Made by a program: the position numbers and the translations under genes. The notes under the pieces were generated by a model. That model was not told the DNA's origin. It saw nothing but the letters and a program-made list of their open reading frames with translations, and did not search any database. From the NCBI GenBank assembly GCA_964559435.1, contig CAZLHI010000004.1:62001-126000 (forward strand): a DNA stretch of 64,000 bases, given 5' to 3'. The first letter of the stretch is position 1; the number at the start of each line of letters is the position of its first letter. This DNA is from Hebobacterum sp964559435 (GTDB lineage Bacteria > Armatimonadota > Hebobacteria > Hebobacterales > Hebobacteraceae). Below are positions 17,699 to 26,911 of this stretch, one piece after another.

Positions 17699-18310
17699 TC
17701 AGTGAATGAGCCGCTGACCTGTCACTTCGTTAAGATCGGTCACGCCCGGTCCCTGATGGGGGATTCTGACCAGCAGGTGCTGATCGCTCAGGTTGGCGAC
17801 GAAGAACAGCACGCCCTTGCGGGTTCCCAGTATTGGCTCAACAAGGTCACTGTCCGCCTTCAGCTTGAAGAAGATGGGGAGGACGGTAGGACGAAAGATG
17901 CCGATTACAGAGGGGCCTTCTTCTTCAGAACCGTAGCGGCGCCAGTGGTAGAGGAAGGTATCTTCGGGCTTGAACACACCGTCCCACCCGTAGATAACCA
18001 TGAGGCTGATCTCATGAGTGTCGGCCGACTCCGGACCCAGCGCCGCGTCGTGGAGTCCTGTGGCAAGCCGCAATCCCTTGTCAGTGCCGATGAACTCGTA
18101 CCGAAATCCTGAGCCTACAGCGCCTGAGAATTCCTCGGGTAGGTCGCGGAACTCGTAATAGCAACCACGGTCCGACAGCACTACCCGGACCAAGTCATTG
18201 GTGTACTCCAGACCCGCCCCGACTTGGTCCTTGATGTAGTCGATCATGACCTGGTACTCAGGTCGCCGGGACTGCCCCAGCTGCGGTAGCTCGCGTTCTC
18301 TCCAGTCCAT
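17699..18310 (-). CDS. Hypothetical protein, 203 residues
   Basis: I do not recognise this family. It has no signal peptide or membrane segment. It is rich in aromatic residues and beta-strand-like stretches (HEISLMVIYGWDGVF, VLPIFFKLKADSDLVEPIL, GVLFFVANLSDQHLLVRIP). The C-terminal 'FFVANLSDQHLLVRIP' vaguely recalls the C-terminal beta-sandwich of some glycoside hydrolases, but nothing catalytic is visible. It is monocistronic, divergent from the M48 peptidase, with its own downstream hairpin. Codon use and GC look like the neighbours, so it is probably a real cytosolic protein. Confidence 0.6.
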   Translation of the reverse strand: MDWRERELPQLGQSRRPEYQVMIDYIKDQVGAGLEYTNDLVRVVLSDRGCYYEFRDLPEEFSGAVGSGFRYEFIGTDKGLRLATGLHDAALGPESADTHEISLMVIYGWDGVFKPEDTFLYHWRRYGSEEEGPSVIGIFRPTVLPIFFKLKADSDLVEPILGTRKGVLFFVANLSDQHLLVRIPHQGPGVTDLNEVTGQRLIH

Positions 18311-18461
18311 GGCCAGTTCCTCTCCGGGAACCCCTGTGAGCCAATTTGATCATACCCATTGAAGGATGCAAGCTACCCCCCAGTTTCGTACCTTCCGCTG
18401 GCTATATACCACGATTCGTGTACGAGAAGGACACGAATTCAACATGCGTTGTGTTGGATCG

Positions 18462-18488
18462 TTGACGGGCGATCTCCTGTGGTATACT
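18462..18488 (+). promoter_or_regulatory. Probable promoter of M48 peptidase gene
   Basis: TTGACG (18462-18467) and TATACT (18483-18488) are separated by 15 bp, shorter than ideal. The GTG at 18500 and ATG at 18506 follow within 11-17 nt, so the mRNA leader would be very short. Confidence 0.5.
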
Positions 18489-18505
18489 GTCACAGGTTCG
18501 TGCAA

Positions 18506-19717
18506 ATGCGCATCCTCAACTTGCTGTTCCTACTACTGGCCGTTGCCTTATGCCACACCCCTGCCTCCGCCCAGGAGGCCGCTCCCCGACCTGATGACGA
18601 GAGCGACGGTACGGTGGCCGTCATTCCCGGAAAGCCGCCGGAGGAAATGACCGAGGAGGAGAAGTCCGATGCCGAGATCGGCAAGTCCGCGGCGGAGGAA
18701 ATCGAGAGGCAGTCCAAGCGCTTCAAGCTGGTGGAGAACAGCCCGGATCTGCTTCGCATCGCCGGGGTCGTAGAGAGGCTGCGGCCGGCAACGCAGAAGG
18801 CCCTGCAGAAGTACGAGATAAGAGTCATCGATAGCAAGGGGGTCAACGCCATCGCTCTACCGGGCGGGTACGTCTACTTCACGCAGGGCGCGCTGGACGC
18901 CGTCGAGTCAGAGGACGAGCTGGCGGCGATGGCTGCGCACGAGATGGCCCACGTATGCCTCATGCATTCCCGCAAGTTGATGAGCAAGGACGAGAAGTAC
19001 CAGAGGATTCTCGGCTCGCTGCTCGTCGTCTCAATTCTCAGCAACGCCGAAGGCGTCAGCCCCGGAGCTATCGCGACAGTGGGACAGCTGGTGATGGAGG
19101 ACGCGGTGAATCACTACGGCCGCGAGGCGGAGCTCGAGGCCGATCGCGAGGCCGTGCTCTATCTGCATCGGAGTGCCCCCTACAATCCGGTGGCGGTCCT
19201 CACCGTGGTGGAAGGACTGGCGCGCATGGAGGCCGCTGTTGGCGACCCCGAGCTCGGCGTCTTCCAGACACACCCTTGCGGCAGAGAGCGGGTCGAGGCC
19301 GTGCTCGCGCAGTTGAAACAACTGGGAGTGCCCGTTGAGCGGCGACGTGTCACGCGGTCCCTCGTAGCAGACTATGGTTCAATCTCCGAGGGCGGGGCGG
19401 AGATCGGCGAACTGCGTCTCAACGGAAGAGCAGTTTTCCGACCGGCTAGGGAACTCCATGGTCTCACACCGGTGGAGCGGGCCGAGCAGAGCGCCGACAT
19501 GTTCAACCGGTTGCTGCTCGAGAACCTCCGCTTGCTCGAGATCCTGGCCGTGACTGACGGTGATCTCATCCGTGTCCAGGCCCGCGGCGAAACCATCTTT
19601 GTCATCACGCCCGGAGATGCAAGCTTCCACGAGTCGGACACCAAGGCTATGGCTCAGGAGGCCATGGCGGCGATCCGGCTGGGGTTCACCGAGGAGAAAG
19701 TGCAGCGCGCCTACTGA
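18506..19717 (+). CDS. M48 family metallopeptidase, secreted
   Basis: The protein has 403 residues. A signal peptide (RILNLLFLLLAVALCHTPASAQ, cleavage after ASA) leads into an acidic linker, then an M48 domain with zinc motif HEMAH at ~145 and third ligand Glu near 211 (AELEADREA). This resembles BepA/LoiP-type periplasmic proteases that degrade misfolded envelope proteins. The extra ~110 C-terminal residues have no clear family. An in-frame GTG at 18500 is an alternative start; longer upstream extensions are rejected because they cross the promoter. The exact substrate is unknown. Confidence 0.85.
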   Translation: MRILNLLFLLLAVALCHTPASAQEAAPRPDDESDGTVAVIPGKPPEEMTEEEKSDAEIGKSAAEEIERQSKRFKLVENSPDLLRIAGVVERLRPATQKALQKYEIRVIDSKGVNAIALPGGYVYFTQGALDAVESEDELAAMAAHEMAHVCLMHSRKLMSKDEKYQRILGSLLVVSILSNAEGVSPGAIATVGQLVMEDAVNHYGREAELEADREAVLYLHRSAPYNPVAVLTVVEGLARMEAAVGDPELGVFQTHPCGRERVEAVLAQLKQLGVPVERRRVTRSLVADYGSISEGGAEIGELRLNGRAVFRPARELHGLTPVERAEQSADMFNRLLLENLRLLEILAVTDGDLIRVQARGETIFVITPGDASFHESDTKAMAQEAMAAIRLGFTEEKVQRAY

Positions 19718-19768
19718 GCCCCCGCCCCCGCTGGAAGAGATGCACGCAGACTGCACCAGTCCGGCCGG

Positions 19769-20803
19769 CTAGCGTGAATAGCCCGAAGAGGCCTCCGTCG
19801 CCGTGGCCAGCAGCGCAGGCGGCAGGCCTGGGGCCATGTCCAAGTAGAGGCCGGTCCCGACCGCCACAGAGGGGAGTGGATCCTCCGCTACCTCGACTCT
19901 GAGCTCGGTCTGTTCCGCCAGGAGCTGATCGAGGCCGCGCAGCAGCGCCCCGCCTCCGGTGAGTGTTATGCCAAGCTCCATGATGTCGGCGGCGAGCTCA
20001 GGAGGAGTATTCTGCAGAACACGTCGCACACACTCGACAATGGCCGCCACCGGCTCCGTCAATGCCTCTCTGACTTCCTCTGAGCTTATCTCGACTGTTC
20101 GGGGCAGGCCGGACACGACGTCCCGGCCTCGAACCGCCAGTGAATTCTCGTTCGGAAGCGGGTAGGCCGACCCGATCTGCATCTTGATATCCTCTGCAGT
20201 GCCCTCTCCGATGTCCAAGTTGTGGGCTTGCTTCACGTGGCGCACAATCAGTTCATCCATATCTGACCCGCCCAGACGGATCGACTCGCTGAGGACAATC
20301 CCTGCCATTGAGATGACGGCCGCGTCGGTCGTCCCCCCGCCGATGTCAACCACGAGATGGCCCTTTGGATTGGTGACCTCAAGCCCGGCCCCGATGGCCG
20401 CCGCCAGAGGCCCTTCTACAGGGAGCGCGCTGCCGGCTCCCCCTGCTCGGGCGGCCTCCAGAAATGCGCGCTTCTCGACCGCGGTGGCACCAGACGGAAC
20501 ACAAATGCAGACCCGAGGCTTGAAGAGCCTGGGCCGACCGCATACACGAGTCAGAAGATACCGCAGCAACACGCATGTTACCGTGAAATCGGCGATGACG
20601 CCATCCTGCACGGGCCGGACGACGACTATCCCATCCGCGACCCGACCAAGCATGGCCCCTGCCTCTTCGCCCAAGGCCACCACCTCTTCCTCGAAAACCG
20701 CCACCACGGAGGGCTCGCGGATGATGATACCGCGGCCCTTCGCGCAGAGGAGGGTATTGGTCGTCCCCAGGTCTACCCCAATGGATTCCGCCAGCCCGAT
20801 CAT
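19769..20803 (-). CDS. mreB: Rod shape-determining protein MreB/Mbl
   Basis: The 344-residue actin-fold protein has the nucleotide loops intact: SIGVDLGTTNTLL (phosphate 1), DIGGGTTDAAVIS (phosphate 2), TLTGGGALLRGLD (adenosine), and LPVEGPLAAAIGAG around the catalytic region. It forms membrane-associated filaments that guide lateral wall synthesis. Its position right after murA and the atp operon matches Bacillus mbl, so it may be the mbl-type paralog. A second, degenerate copy lies at 35793-36818. mreC and mreD are not adjacent. Confidence 0.93.
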   Translation of the reverse strand: MIGLAESIGVDLGTTNTLLCAKGRGIIIREPSVVAVFEEEVVALGEEAGAMLGRVADGIVVVRPVQDGVIADFTVTCVLLRYLLTRVCGRPRLFKPRVCICVPSGATAVEKRAFLEAARAGGAGSALPVEGPLAAAIGAGLEVTNPKGHLVVDIGGGTTDAAVISMAGIVLSESIRLGGSDMDELIVRHVKQAHNLDIGEGTAEDIKMQIGSAYPLPNENSLAVRGRDVVSGLPRTVEISSEEVREALTEPVAAIVECVRRVLQNTPPELAADIMELGITLTGGGALLRGLDQLLAEQTELRVEVAEDPLPSVAVGTGLYLDMAPGLPPALLATATEASSGYSR

Positions 20804-20812
20804 CGGTCCGCC

Positions 20813-22090
20813 CTACACCCCCTCGCCGGCCGCCGCCATGTCTGCCCCCAGAGCCCTGAGCTTCCCCTCGAAGTCCTCATATCCGCGCGAGACGTAGCGT
20901 CGCCCCAGGACGAGGCTCTCCCCCTCGGCGCTGAGGGCCGCAGTCACAACAGCGGCCCCATCCCTGATGTTCCCGGCCTCCACGGTAGCACTTGTCAAAC
21001 GTTCCACGCCTCGGATGATCGCATGTCGAGAGTCCCGCAGCTCGATGTCCGCACCCATCTTCACCAACTGTTCCGCGTACTGGAGCCGCCGATCGAACAC
21101 CGTCTCTTGGATCGTGCTGTTCCCCTCCGCAGTTGCCAGCACGGCGGCGGCCAGTGGTTGCAGATCGGTCGAGAAGAAGGGGAACGGATCGGTGACTATG
21201 TCTACACCACGCGGTCGCCCAGGACAGCCGGCGACCAGCCCGTGGCCCTGAGCCACCAGGTGCACGCCGGCCTCCTCGAGCTTGTCGGCCGTCGCGCCCA
21301 GTTCAGAGCGCGTTATGTTCTCCAGCATGACTTCGCCGCGCGTCGCAGCGGCCGCGCAGATGAAGGTGCCGGCCTCCAGGCGATCAGAGTTTACTCGGTG
21401 AGTGGTTCCGTGCAGCCCCGACACGCCCTGGACCGTCAGCTTCGGCCCCCCAATACCCCGGATGTGGGCGCCGGCCTCGTTCAGGAAGTTACAGAAGCAT
21501 ACCACGTCTGGCTCATAGGAGGCGTCCTCGATGACCGTTTCCCCGCCGGCCAGAGCAGCGGCCATGAGCGCGGTGAAGGTCGCCCCCGGGTTCCGGTGGC
21601 GTTCGTCGAGGGTGACAGTGGTCCCGTGGAGGGCCTCGGCCTGAAGCTGAATGTGGTCTGCTCCCATGCTCACCTGCGCGCCAAGCGCCTCTAGCACAGC
21701 GAGGATGTGCGTGACCGGGCGATTCCCAAGGTCACAGCCGCCGGGGATGGCCAGCTCTGCCCGGCCCAGGCGGATGAGCAAAGGACCGAGCAAGTAGTGC
21801 GATGCCCGCATCTTCCGCACCAGCTCGGCCGGCGGAGAGTGAGTAGTGGTCCCAGTGTTGACCACTCGCACACTGCCGTCGGCGCCCTCTTCCACCGCAA
21901 GGCCGACCGAGCGCATGAGGGCGACCATCGTATGCACGTCCGCAATGCGAGGGACGTTTTGGACCACAGTCTCGCCCTCGAGCAGCAGCGTTGCAGCGAG
22001 GACCGGCAGTGAGCCGTTCTTGCTCCCCGAAAGTCGCACCTTCCCCCGCAGTGGTCTCCCGCCCGCGATCCGCCAGGCTTCTGCCGTCAT
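20813..22090 (-). CDS. murA: UDP-N-acetylglucosamine 1-carboxyvinyltransferase
   Basis: The 425-residue EPSP-synthase-fold enzyme transfers enolpyruvate to UDP-GlcNAc, the first committed step of peptidoglycan synthesis. The active-site Lys is in SGSKNGSLP (Lys24). The loop IPGGCDLGNRP keeps the reactive Cys119, so fosfomycin sensitivity would be predicted from this residue alone. VNSDRLEAGTF and TDPFPFFSTDLQP are further signatures. It lies 14 bp after atpC and 9 bp before mreB, so wall synthesis genes appear co-transcribed with ATP synthase. Confidence 0.97.
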   Translation of the reverse strand: MTAEAWRIAGGRPLRGKVRLSGSKNGSLPVLAATLLLEGETVVQNVPRIADVHTMVALMRSVGLAVEEGADGSVRVVNTGTTTHSPPAELVRKMRASHYLLGPLLIRLGRAELAIPGGCDLGNRPVTHILAVLEALGAQVSMGADHIQLQAEALHGTTVTLDERHRNPGATFTALMAAALAGGETVIEDASYEPDVVCFCNFLNEAGAHIRGIGGPKLTVQGVSGLHGTTHRVNSDRLEAGTFICAAAATRGEVMLENITRSELGATADKLEEAGVHLVAQGHGLVAGCPGRPRGVDIVTDPFPFFSTDLQPLAAAVLATAEGNSTIQETVFDRRLQYAEQLVKMGADIELRDSRHAIIRGVERLTSATVEAGNIRDGAAVVTAALSAEGESLVLGRRYVSRGYEDFEGKLRALGADMAAAGEGV

Positions 22091-22104
22091 GGCTGCTCCT
22101 ATTG

Positions 22105-22551
22105 CTACGTTGTCTGGATTGTCCTTCGACGTCCGGCTAAGCGCTTTCTCTCGGCCGCCTTCAGCCTGGCGAGAGCGCGCTGGAGCGCGGCCTCCGCCCG
22201 AGCAATGTCAATATCCCGTTCGTGGAGGCGGAGTCTCTGTCGAGCCCGTTGTTCCGCCGCGCGAGCCCTCTCCACATCGATCTCCAGCGCGGCCTCCGCG
22301 GTGTCCGCCAAGACGGTGACACCGTCCAGCTCGACTTCGAGAAACCCAGCAGACACGGCGAAGTAATCCTCTTCCCCGTTCTCCTGTCTGATCATGAGAG
22401 CCCCCGGGCCGAGCTCAGCAACCATCGGCGCATGCCTCGCCAGCACCCCAAAGTAGCCCTCTACTCCGGGTGCTATCAGGGATCGTGCCCGGCCCTCGAA
22501 CAGAGCGTGATCGGGCGCCAGTATCGTCAGATCAAAGAGCGGGAAGGGCAA
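22105..22551 (-). CDS. atpC: ATP synthase epsilon subunit
   Basis: This 148-residue epsilon subunit has an N-terminal beta-sandwich (VEGYFGVLARHAPMVAELGPG) and a C-terminal helical hairpin rich in Arg/Ala (ARAAEQRARQRL...ARAEAALQRALARLKAAER). It is part of the rotor stalk and can inhibit hydrolysis. It starts with TTG immediately after the atpD stop (TAATTG); AAGGAG six nt upstream supports this start. The final basic tail RKRLAGRRRTIQTT is longer than in E. coli. Confidence 0.95.
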   Translation of the reverse strand: MPFPLFDLTILAPDHALFEGRARSLIAPGVEGYFGVLARHAPMVAELGPGALMIRQENGEEDYFAVSAGFLEVELDGVTVLADTAEAALEIDVERARAAEQRARQRLRLHERDIDIARAEAALQRALARLKAAERKRLAGRRRTIQTT

Positions 22552-23982
22552 TTACTGCTCCTTCGCCAGCTGCTCGGCCTTAGCGACCGCTTCGTCGATG
22601 TCGCCGACCATATAGAAGGCCTGCTCCGGCAGCTCGTCGTGCTTGCCTTCGACGATCTCTTGGAACCCGCGGACTGTTTCCCGCAGCTGCACGTACACGC
22701 CGGGCTGACCTGTGAAGGCCTCCGCGACGAAGAACGGCTGCGAGAGGAAGCGTTCAATCTTCCTCGCGCGTTCGACGATCAGTCGGTCTTCCGGTGACAG
22801 CTCTTCGATGCCGAGGATGGCGATGATGTCCTGCAGGTCCTTGTACCTCTGCAAGATCTCCTGCACGCGGCGGGCCACCTCATAGTGCTCCTCGCCCACG
22901 ACGGCCGGGTCGAGAAGCCGCGATGTCGACCGTAAAGGATCGACGGCCGGGTAGATGGCCCGTTCCGCGATGCGCCGATCGAGGAAGGTAGTTGCATCGA
23001 GATGCGCCATGGCGGTAGCAGGGGCAGGATCCGTGAAGTCGTCGGCTGGGACGTAGATGGCCTGCAAAGACGTGATCGATCCGCGCTTGGTGGACGTGAT
23101 ACGCTCCTGGAGCTCGGCCATCTCTGTGGCGAGAGTCGGCTGGTAGCCGACCGCGGAGGGCATCCTGCCCAGCAGCGCCGAGACCTCAGAGCCGGCCTGC
23201 ACAAAGCGGAAGATGTTGTCGATGAAGAGGAGCACATCCTGCCCTTCAACGTCTCGGAAGTACTCGCATATGGTGAGAGCCGTCAAGCCGACACGTAAGC
23301 GCGCCCCCGGCGGCTCGTTCATCTGGCCGAAGACGAGGCTCGCCCGCTCGATCACCCCGGACTCTTTCATCGTCAGCCAGAGATCGTTGCCCTCCCTGGT
23401 TCGCTCCCCCACTCCACCAAATACCGATGTGCCGCCGTGCTGTCTGGCCATGTTGTGAATGAGCTCGGTCAGCAGAACAGTCTTGCCGACTCCCGCGCCG
23501 CCGAAGAGGCCCACCTTTCCGCCCCGTGGATATGGTGCGAGAAGGTCAACGACTTTGAACCCGGTCTCGAAGGTCTCCGTTTTGACTTCCTGATCTTCGA
23601 AGCTCGGCGCCGCCCGATGGATCGGCATGCGATCGGCCGCCTCGACCTCGCCGAGCTCATCTATGGGCTCGCCCAGCACGTTGAAGAGCCTTCCCAGCAC
23701 GCCGGGACCTACCGGGACCTTGATGGGTGCTCCTGTATTGCGGGCGGGCATCTCCCGCACGAGGCCCTCCGTAGGCGCAAGGGCTATCGTGCGGACCGTC
23801 TCATTGCCCAGGTGCTGGGCCACCTCCAGGACGAGCGTGCGATTGTCCTCTCCATGCGACAGATCAATCTCAATGGCGTCCCGGATCTCCGGCAACGCGT
23901 CCGAGGGAAACCGGATGTCCACGACCGGGCCGATGACTTGGACGACCTTTCCCTGTGCCACTGCTTTCAAGCTCACAATCAC
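22552..23982 (-). CDS. atpD: ATP synthase beta subunit
   Basis: The 476-residue catalytic F1 subunit is highly conserved. Walker A GGAGVGKT lies at about 161-168, then GGVGERTREGNDLW with the catalytic Glu of GERxREG, Walker B VLLFIDNIFRF, and ALLGRMPSAVGYQPTL. The DELSEED-region counterpart is IEELSPEDRL. It begins with GTG that overlaps the atpG stop (GTGA), suggesting translational coupling. Nothing unusual is seen. Confidence 0.98.
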   Translation of the reverse strand: MIVSLKAVAQGKVVQVIGPVVDIRFPSDALPEIRDAIEIDLSHGEDNRTLVLEVAQHLGNETVRTIALAPTEGLVREMPARNTGAPIKVPVGPGVLGRLFNVLGEPIDELGEVEAADRMPIHRAAPSFEDQEVKTETFETGFKVVDLLAPYPRGGKVGLFGGAGVGKTVLLTELIHNMARQHGGTSVFGGVGERTREGNDLWLTMKESGVIERASLVFGQMNEPPGARLRVGLTALTICEYFRDVEGQDVLLFIDNIFRFVQAGSEVSALLGRMPSAVGYQPTLATEMAELQERITSTKRGSITSLQAIYVPADDFTDPAPATAMAHLDATTFLDRRIAERAIYPAVDPLRSTSRLLDPAVVGEEHYEVARRVQEILQRYKDLQDIIAILGIEELSPEDRLIVERARKIERFLSQPFFVAEAFTGQPGVYVQLRETVRGFQEIVEGKHDELPEQAFYMVGDIDEAVAKAEQLAKEQ

Positions 23983-24809
23983 ACGGTCGACTCGGTAGCG
24001 CTCACTATTTCGATGAGTTCCTTCGTGATCCCGGCCTGCCGCGCCTTGTTGTAGTCGAGGGTGAGCTGCTCGATCATTTCCTCGGCGTTGTCCGTGGCCG
24101 CCGTCATGGCCGCCACACGTGCTGCGTGCTCACTTGCGGAGGCCTCGAGCGTTGCAAGGAGGATCTCGTTCTGGAGATACCTTCGCATCAGCCCCTGCAG
24201 CATCTGTCGCGGTCGCGGCTCGAAGATGACGTCAGTCGGGGCCGCCGGCAGCGGCTCCACCGGAAGGACGACCTCGGTGCGCACCTCAGTCCGAGTGCCT
24301 CCGAGAAACCGTGAGTAGACGACGACCAGCCGGTCTATCTCGCCGCTCAGGAATCGCTCTCCCAGCCGGTCCGCGAGCACGTAGACCTCTGCTAGCGAAG
24401 GCTCCCCGCCAAGGGGCACGAGTTGATCGACGATTTCATAGCCGTGACGCCGAAGCTGCAGGAGGCCCTTCCGGCCGACTGCAACCGCAGCCGTCTCCTC
24501 GGGAGAGCCAACCGCGAAGGCGCGCCTCACGACGGCCGCGTTATAGCTCCCGCACAGACCGCGATCGCTGGTCACGACGACCATTCCGGTCTTCTGTACG
24601 CGACGCGCTCGGAGGAACGGATGCTCCTGTGTTGCCGCCGCCACCATGCTCACCAAACGGATGAGCCTCTCGTGATATGGTCGCGACCTGCGAAGGCGCT
24701 GCTCACCGCGGCGCAGCCGGATCGAGGAGACTGTCTTCATGGCCCGGCAGATCTGCTCGATATTCCGAACCGCCCGGATCTTGCCCCGTATGTCCCGGAT
24801 TGAACTCAC
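23979..24809 (-). CDS. atpG: ATP synthase gamma subunit
   Basis: The 276-residue central-stalk subunit has the N-terminal coiled-coil helix (SIRDIRGKIRAVRNIEQICRA), the Rossmann-like middle (MVVVTSDRGLCGSYNAAVVRR) and the C-terminal helix ending in LTLDYNKARQAGITKELIEIVS, the gamma signature. It rotates inside alpha3beta3. The stop overlaps atpD and the start overlaps atpA by 4 bases, consistent with coupled translation. Confidence 0.97.
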   Translation of the reverse strand: MSSIRDIRGKIRAVRNIEQICRAMKTVSSIRLRRGEQRLRRSRPYHERLIRLVSMVAAATQEHPFLRARRVQKTGMVVVTSDRGLCGSYNAAVVRRAFAVGSPEETAAVAVGRKGLLQLRRHGYEIVDQLVPLGGEPSLAEVYVLADRLGERFLSGEIDRLVVVYSRFLGGTRTEVRTEVVLPVEPLPAAPTDVIFEPRPRQMLQGLMRRYLQNEILLATLEASASEHAARVAAMTAATDNAEEMIEQLTLDYNKARQAGITKELIEIVSATESTV

Positions 24810-26365
24810 GCGGCCTTACCCTCGTCTTCTCGCTCCCCCGGCTGCACCTTCTGTGTATGGAAGCGCTCGCAGCAGTGCTCCAGGGCTCGCCTCAACTGCC
24901 TTTCCACCTCGTCGCTGAGCTCGCCGGTGTCCTCAATCTGGTGCAGGACCGCCGGATAGTGCTCGCGCACAAACCGGATTACCTCCCGGCCGAATCGAGA
25001 AACATCGTCCGCTTCCACGTCGTCGGCGTAGCCGTGTGTACCAGCGTAGATGACGACCACCTGCTCGGCGATGGGCATGGGTTCGTACTGGGGCTGAATC
25101 AAGAGCTGCATCATCCGCTCGCCTCGTGCCAGCTGAGCTCGCGTGGTGCGGTCGAGCTCGGTAGCGAACTGAGCGAAGGCCTGGAGTTCCTGGTAGTAGG
25201 CCAAGTCGAGACGCAGCATTCCCCCCACTTGCTTCATGGCCGGCCGCTGCGCCGCACCGCCGACGCGAGACACGGAAAGCCCGACATTCATCGCCGGCCG
25301 GAAGCCAGAGAAGAACAGGTCACTCTCCAGGTAGATCTGTCCATCAGTGATGGAGATGATGTTGGTCGGGATGTAGGCCGAGTAGTCCCCCTCCTGAGTC
25401 TCGATTATCGGCAGCGCGGTCAGCGACCCACCGCCGCGTTCGTGGCTGAGCTTGGCCGCCCGCTCCAAAAGGTGAGCGTGGAGGTAGAAGATGTCGCCGG
25501 GAAAGGCCTCACGGCCGGGAGGCCGACGGAGCAGAAGCGAAATCTGTCGATAGGCCTGAGCATGCTTGGTGAGGTCGTCGTAGACGACGAGAGCGTGCAT
25601 CCCTTTCTCCCGGAAGTACTCACCCATCGAACATCCGGCGTACGGCGCGATGTATTGGAGGGCGGCGGGATCGTCGGCGGAGGCGGAGACGATGGTGGTG
25701 TAATCCATGGCACCGTACCGCTCCAGCACGTGGGCGACGCGCGCGATGGTCGAGAGTTTCTGGCCAATGGCAACGTATATGCAGTAGCAGTTCTGCCCCC
25801 TCTGGTTGATTATAGTGTCGATAACGATGGCCGTCTTGCCCGTCTGGCGGTCGCCGATCATCAGCTCCCGCTGGCCGCGGCCGATCGGGGTCATCGAGTC
25901 GATCACTTTCAGGCCCGTCTGAAGGGGCTCATTGACCGGCTGGCGCTCGACGACGGCCGGCGCGCGCGTTTCGGTCGGCCGATACTCCTTGACGGGAGCT
26001 TGGCCTCGGCCGTCGAGCGGATCGCCCAGCGCGTTGACGACCCGGCCGAGGAGAGCTTCGCCAACGGGAACCTCCATAATGCGGCCCGTAGTCTTCACGA
26101 CATCGCCCTCCGTGATGTCCGCAGCTGGGCCGAGCAATATGCACCCGACATTGTCCTCTTCCAGGTTGTGGGCCAGGCCGTAGACGCTGCCGGGGAACTC
26201 CACCATCTCTCCCAACATCACGCCCCGCAGGCCGTAGATCCTGGCCACCCCGTCGCCCACCTGCAGGACGCGCCCGACGCCTGTCATCTCGACCTCGGCG
26301 CCGGACTTCGCCATCTGCTCTCTTAGGACTGCGCTGACTTCGTCAGGACTGATCCTCAATGTCAC
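24806..26365 (-). CDS. atpA: ATP synthase alpha subunit
   Basis: The 519-residue non-catalytic F1 subunit has Walker A GDRQTGKT near residue 171, the segment PYAGCSMGEYFREKG, and the arginine-finger region SVSRVGGAAQRPAMK. It starts with GTG directly after the atpH stop, with GAGGG just upstream. The C-terminal tail (HTQKVQPGEREDEGKAA) is a little longer than usual. Confidence 0.98.
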   Translation of the reverse strand: MTLRISPDEVSAVLREQMAKSGAEVEMTGVGRVLQVGDGVARIYGLRGVMLGEMVEFPGSVYGLAHNLEEDNVGCILLGPAADITEGDVVKTTGRIMEVPVGEALLGRVVNALGDPLDGRGQAPVKEYRPTETRAPAVVERQPVNEPLQTGLKVIDSMTPIGRGQRELMIGDRQTGKTAIVIDTIINQRGQNCYCIYVAIGQKLSTIARVAHVLERYGAMDYTTIVSASADDPAALQYIAPYAGCSMGEYFREKGMHALVVYDDLTKHAQAYRQISLLLRRPPGREAFPGDIFYLHAHLLERAAKLSHERGGGSLTALPIIETQEGDYSAYIPTNIISITDGQIYLESDLFFSGFRPAMNVGLSVSRVGGAAQRPAMKQVGGMLRLDLAYYQELQAFAQFATELDRTTRAQLARGERMMQLLIQPQYEPMPIAEQVVVIYAGTHGYADDVEADDVSRFGREVIRFVREHYPAVLHQIEDTGELSDEVERQLRRALEHCCERFHTQKVQPGEREDEGKAA

Positions 26366-26911
26366 CTACCCTCGTAGCTTAATCAGCTCTTCCCGCAGGC
26401 GCGCCAGTCGGCCTGCTGCACTGCCGTCGATCAGCCTGTCGCCGACCTGTAGTCGCACCCCCGCAAGAATCCTTGCGTCGGTCTGCTCGGCCAGCCTGAT
26501 TTGCTTGCCGGTCATGCGCTCGAGGGCCGCAATGAGCCGCTCCCGCTGCTCCTCGGAAAGGGGCACCACCGTGCACACCTCCGCCCGCACCACGCCCGCG
26601 GCTTGATCCGCCAGCTCGTCGTACGCGTGCGCGACCTGCTGCACGGCATCCCCGCGCCCATGGTTCACCAAGACAGCGAGGAGCGACACCACTGTATCCG
26701 AAAAGGCTCGACCAAGGGTGTTCCTCAGCGCCGCGATCTTCCGACCCCGGGACACGTCAGCCCGGGCGAGGAGCCGTCGCAGCTCATCAGAGTCTTCGAG
26801 CAAGTCGGTCAGCTCATCTAACTCGCGGCCGACAGCGGCCACCGAGTCCCTCTCTCGGGCCAGCTCGAACATTGCCTCGGCATACCTGGCCGCAATGCGA
26901 GGAGCGCTCAT
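26366..26911 (-). CDS. atpH: ATP synthase delta subunit
   Basis: The 181-residue peripheral stalk (OSCP-type) subunit caps F1 and binds the b dimer. Conserved features are the N-terminal RIAARYAEAMFELARE and the C-terminal IRLAEQTDARILAGVRLQVGDRLIDGSAAGRLARLRE. It overlaps atpF by 4 bases and abuts atpA. Confidence 0.95.
   Translation of the reverse strand: MSAPRIAARYAEAMFELARERDSVAAVGRELDELTDLLEDSDELRRLLARADVSRGRKIAALRNTLGRAFSDTVVSLLAVLVNHGRGDAVQQVAHAYDELADQAAGVVRAEVCTVVPLSEEQRERLIAALERMTGKQIRLAEQTDARILAGVRLQVGDRLIDGSAAGRLARLREELIKLRG

Noticed and set aside
18359..18505. Longer N-terminus for the M48 peptidase
   Set aside because: The extra 49 codons cross the predicted -35 and -10 boxes and would hide the signal peptide.
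24677..26326. 549-codon plus-strand frame opposite atpA
   Set aside because: It is antisense to a highly conserved ATP synthase gene.
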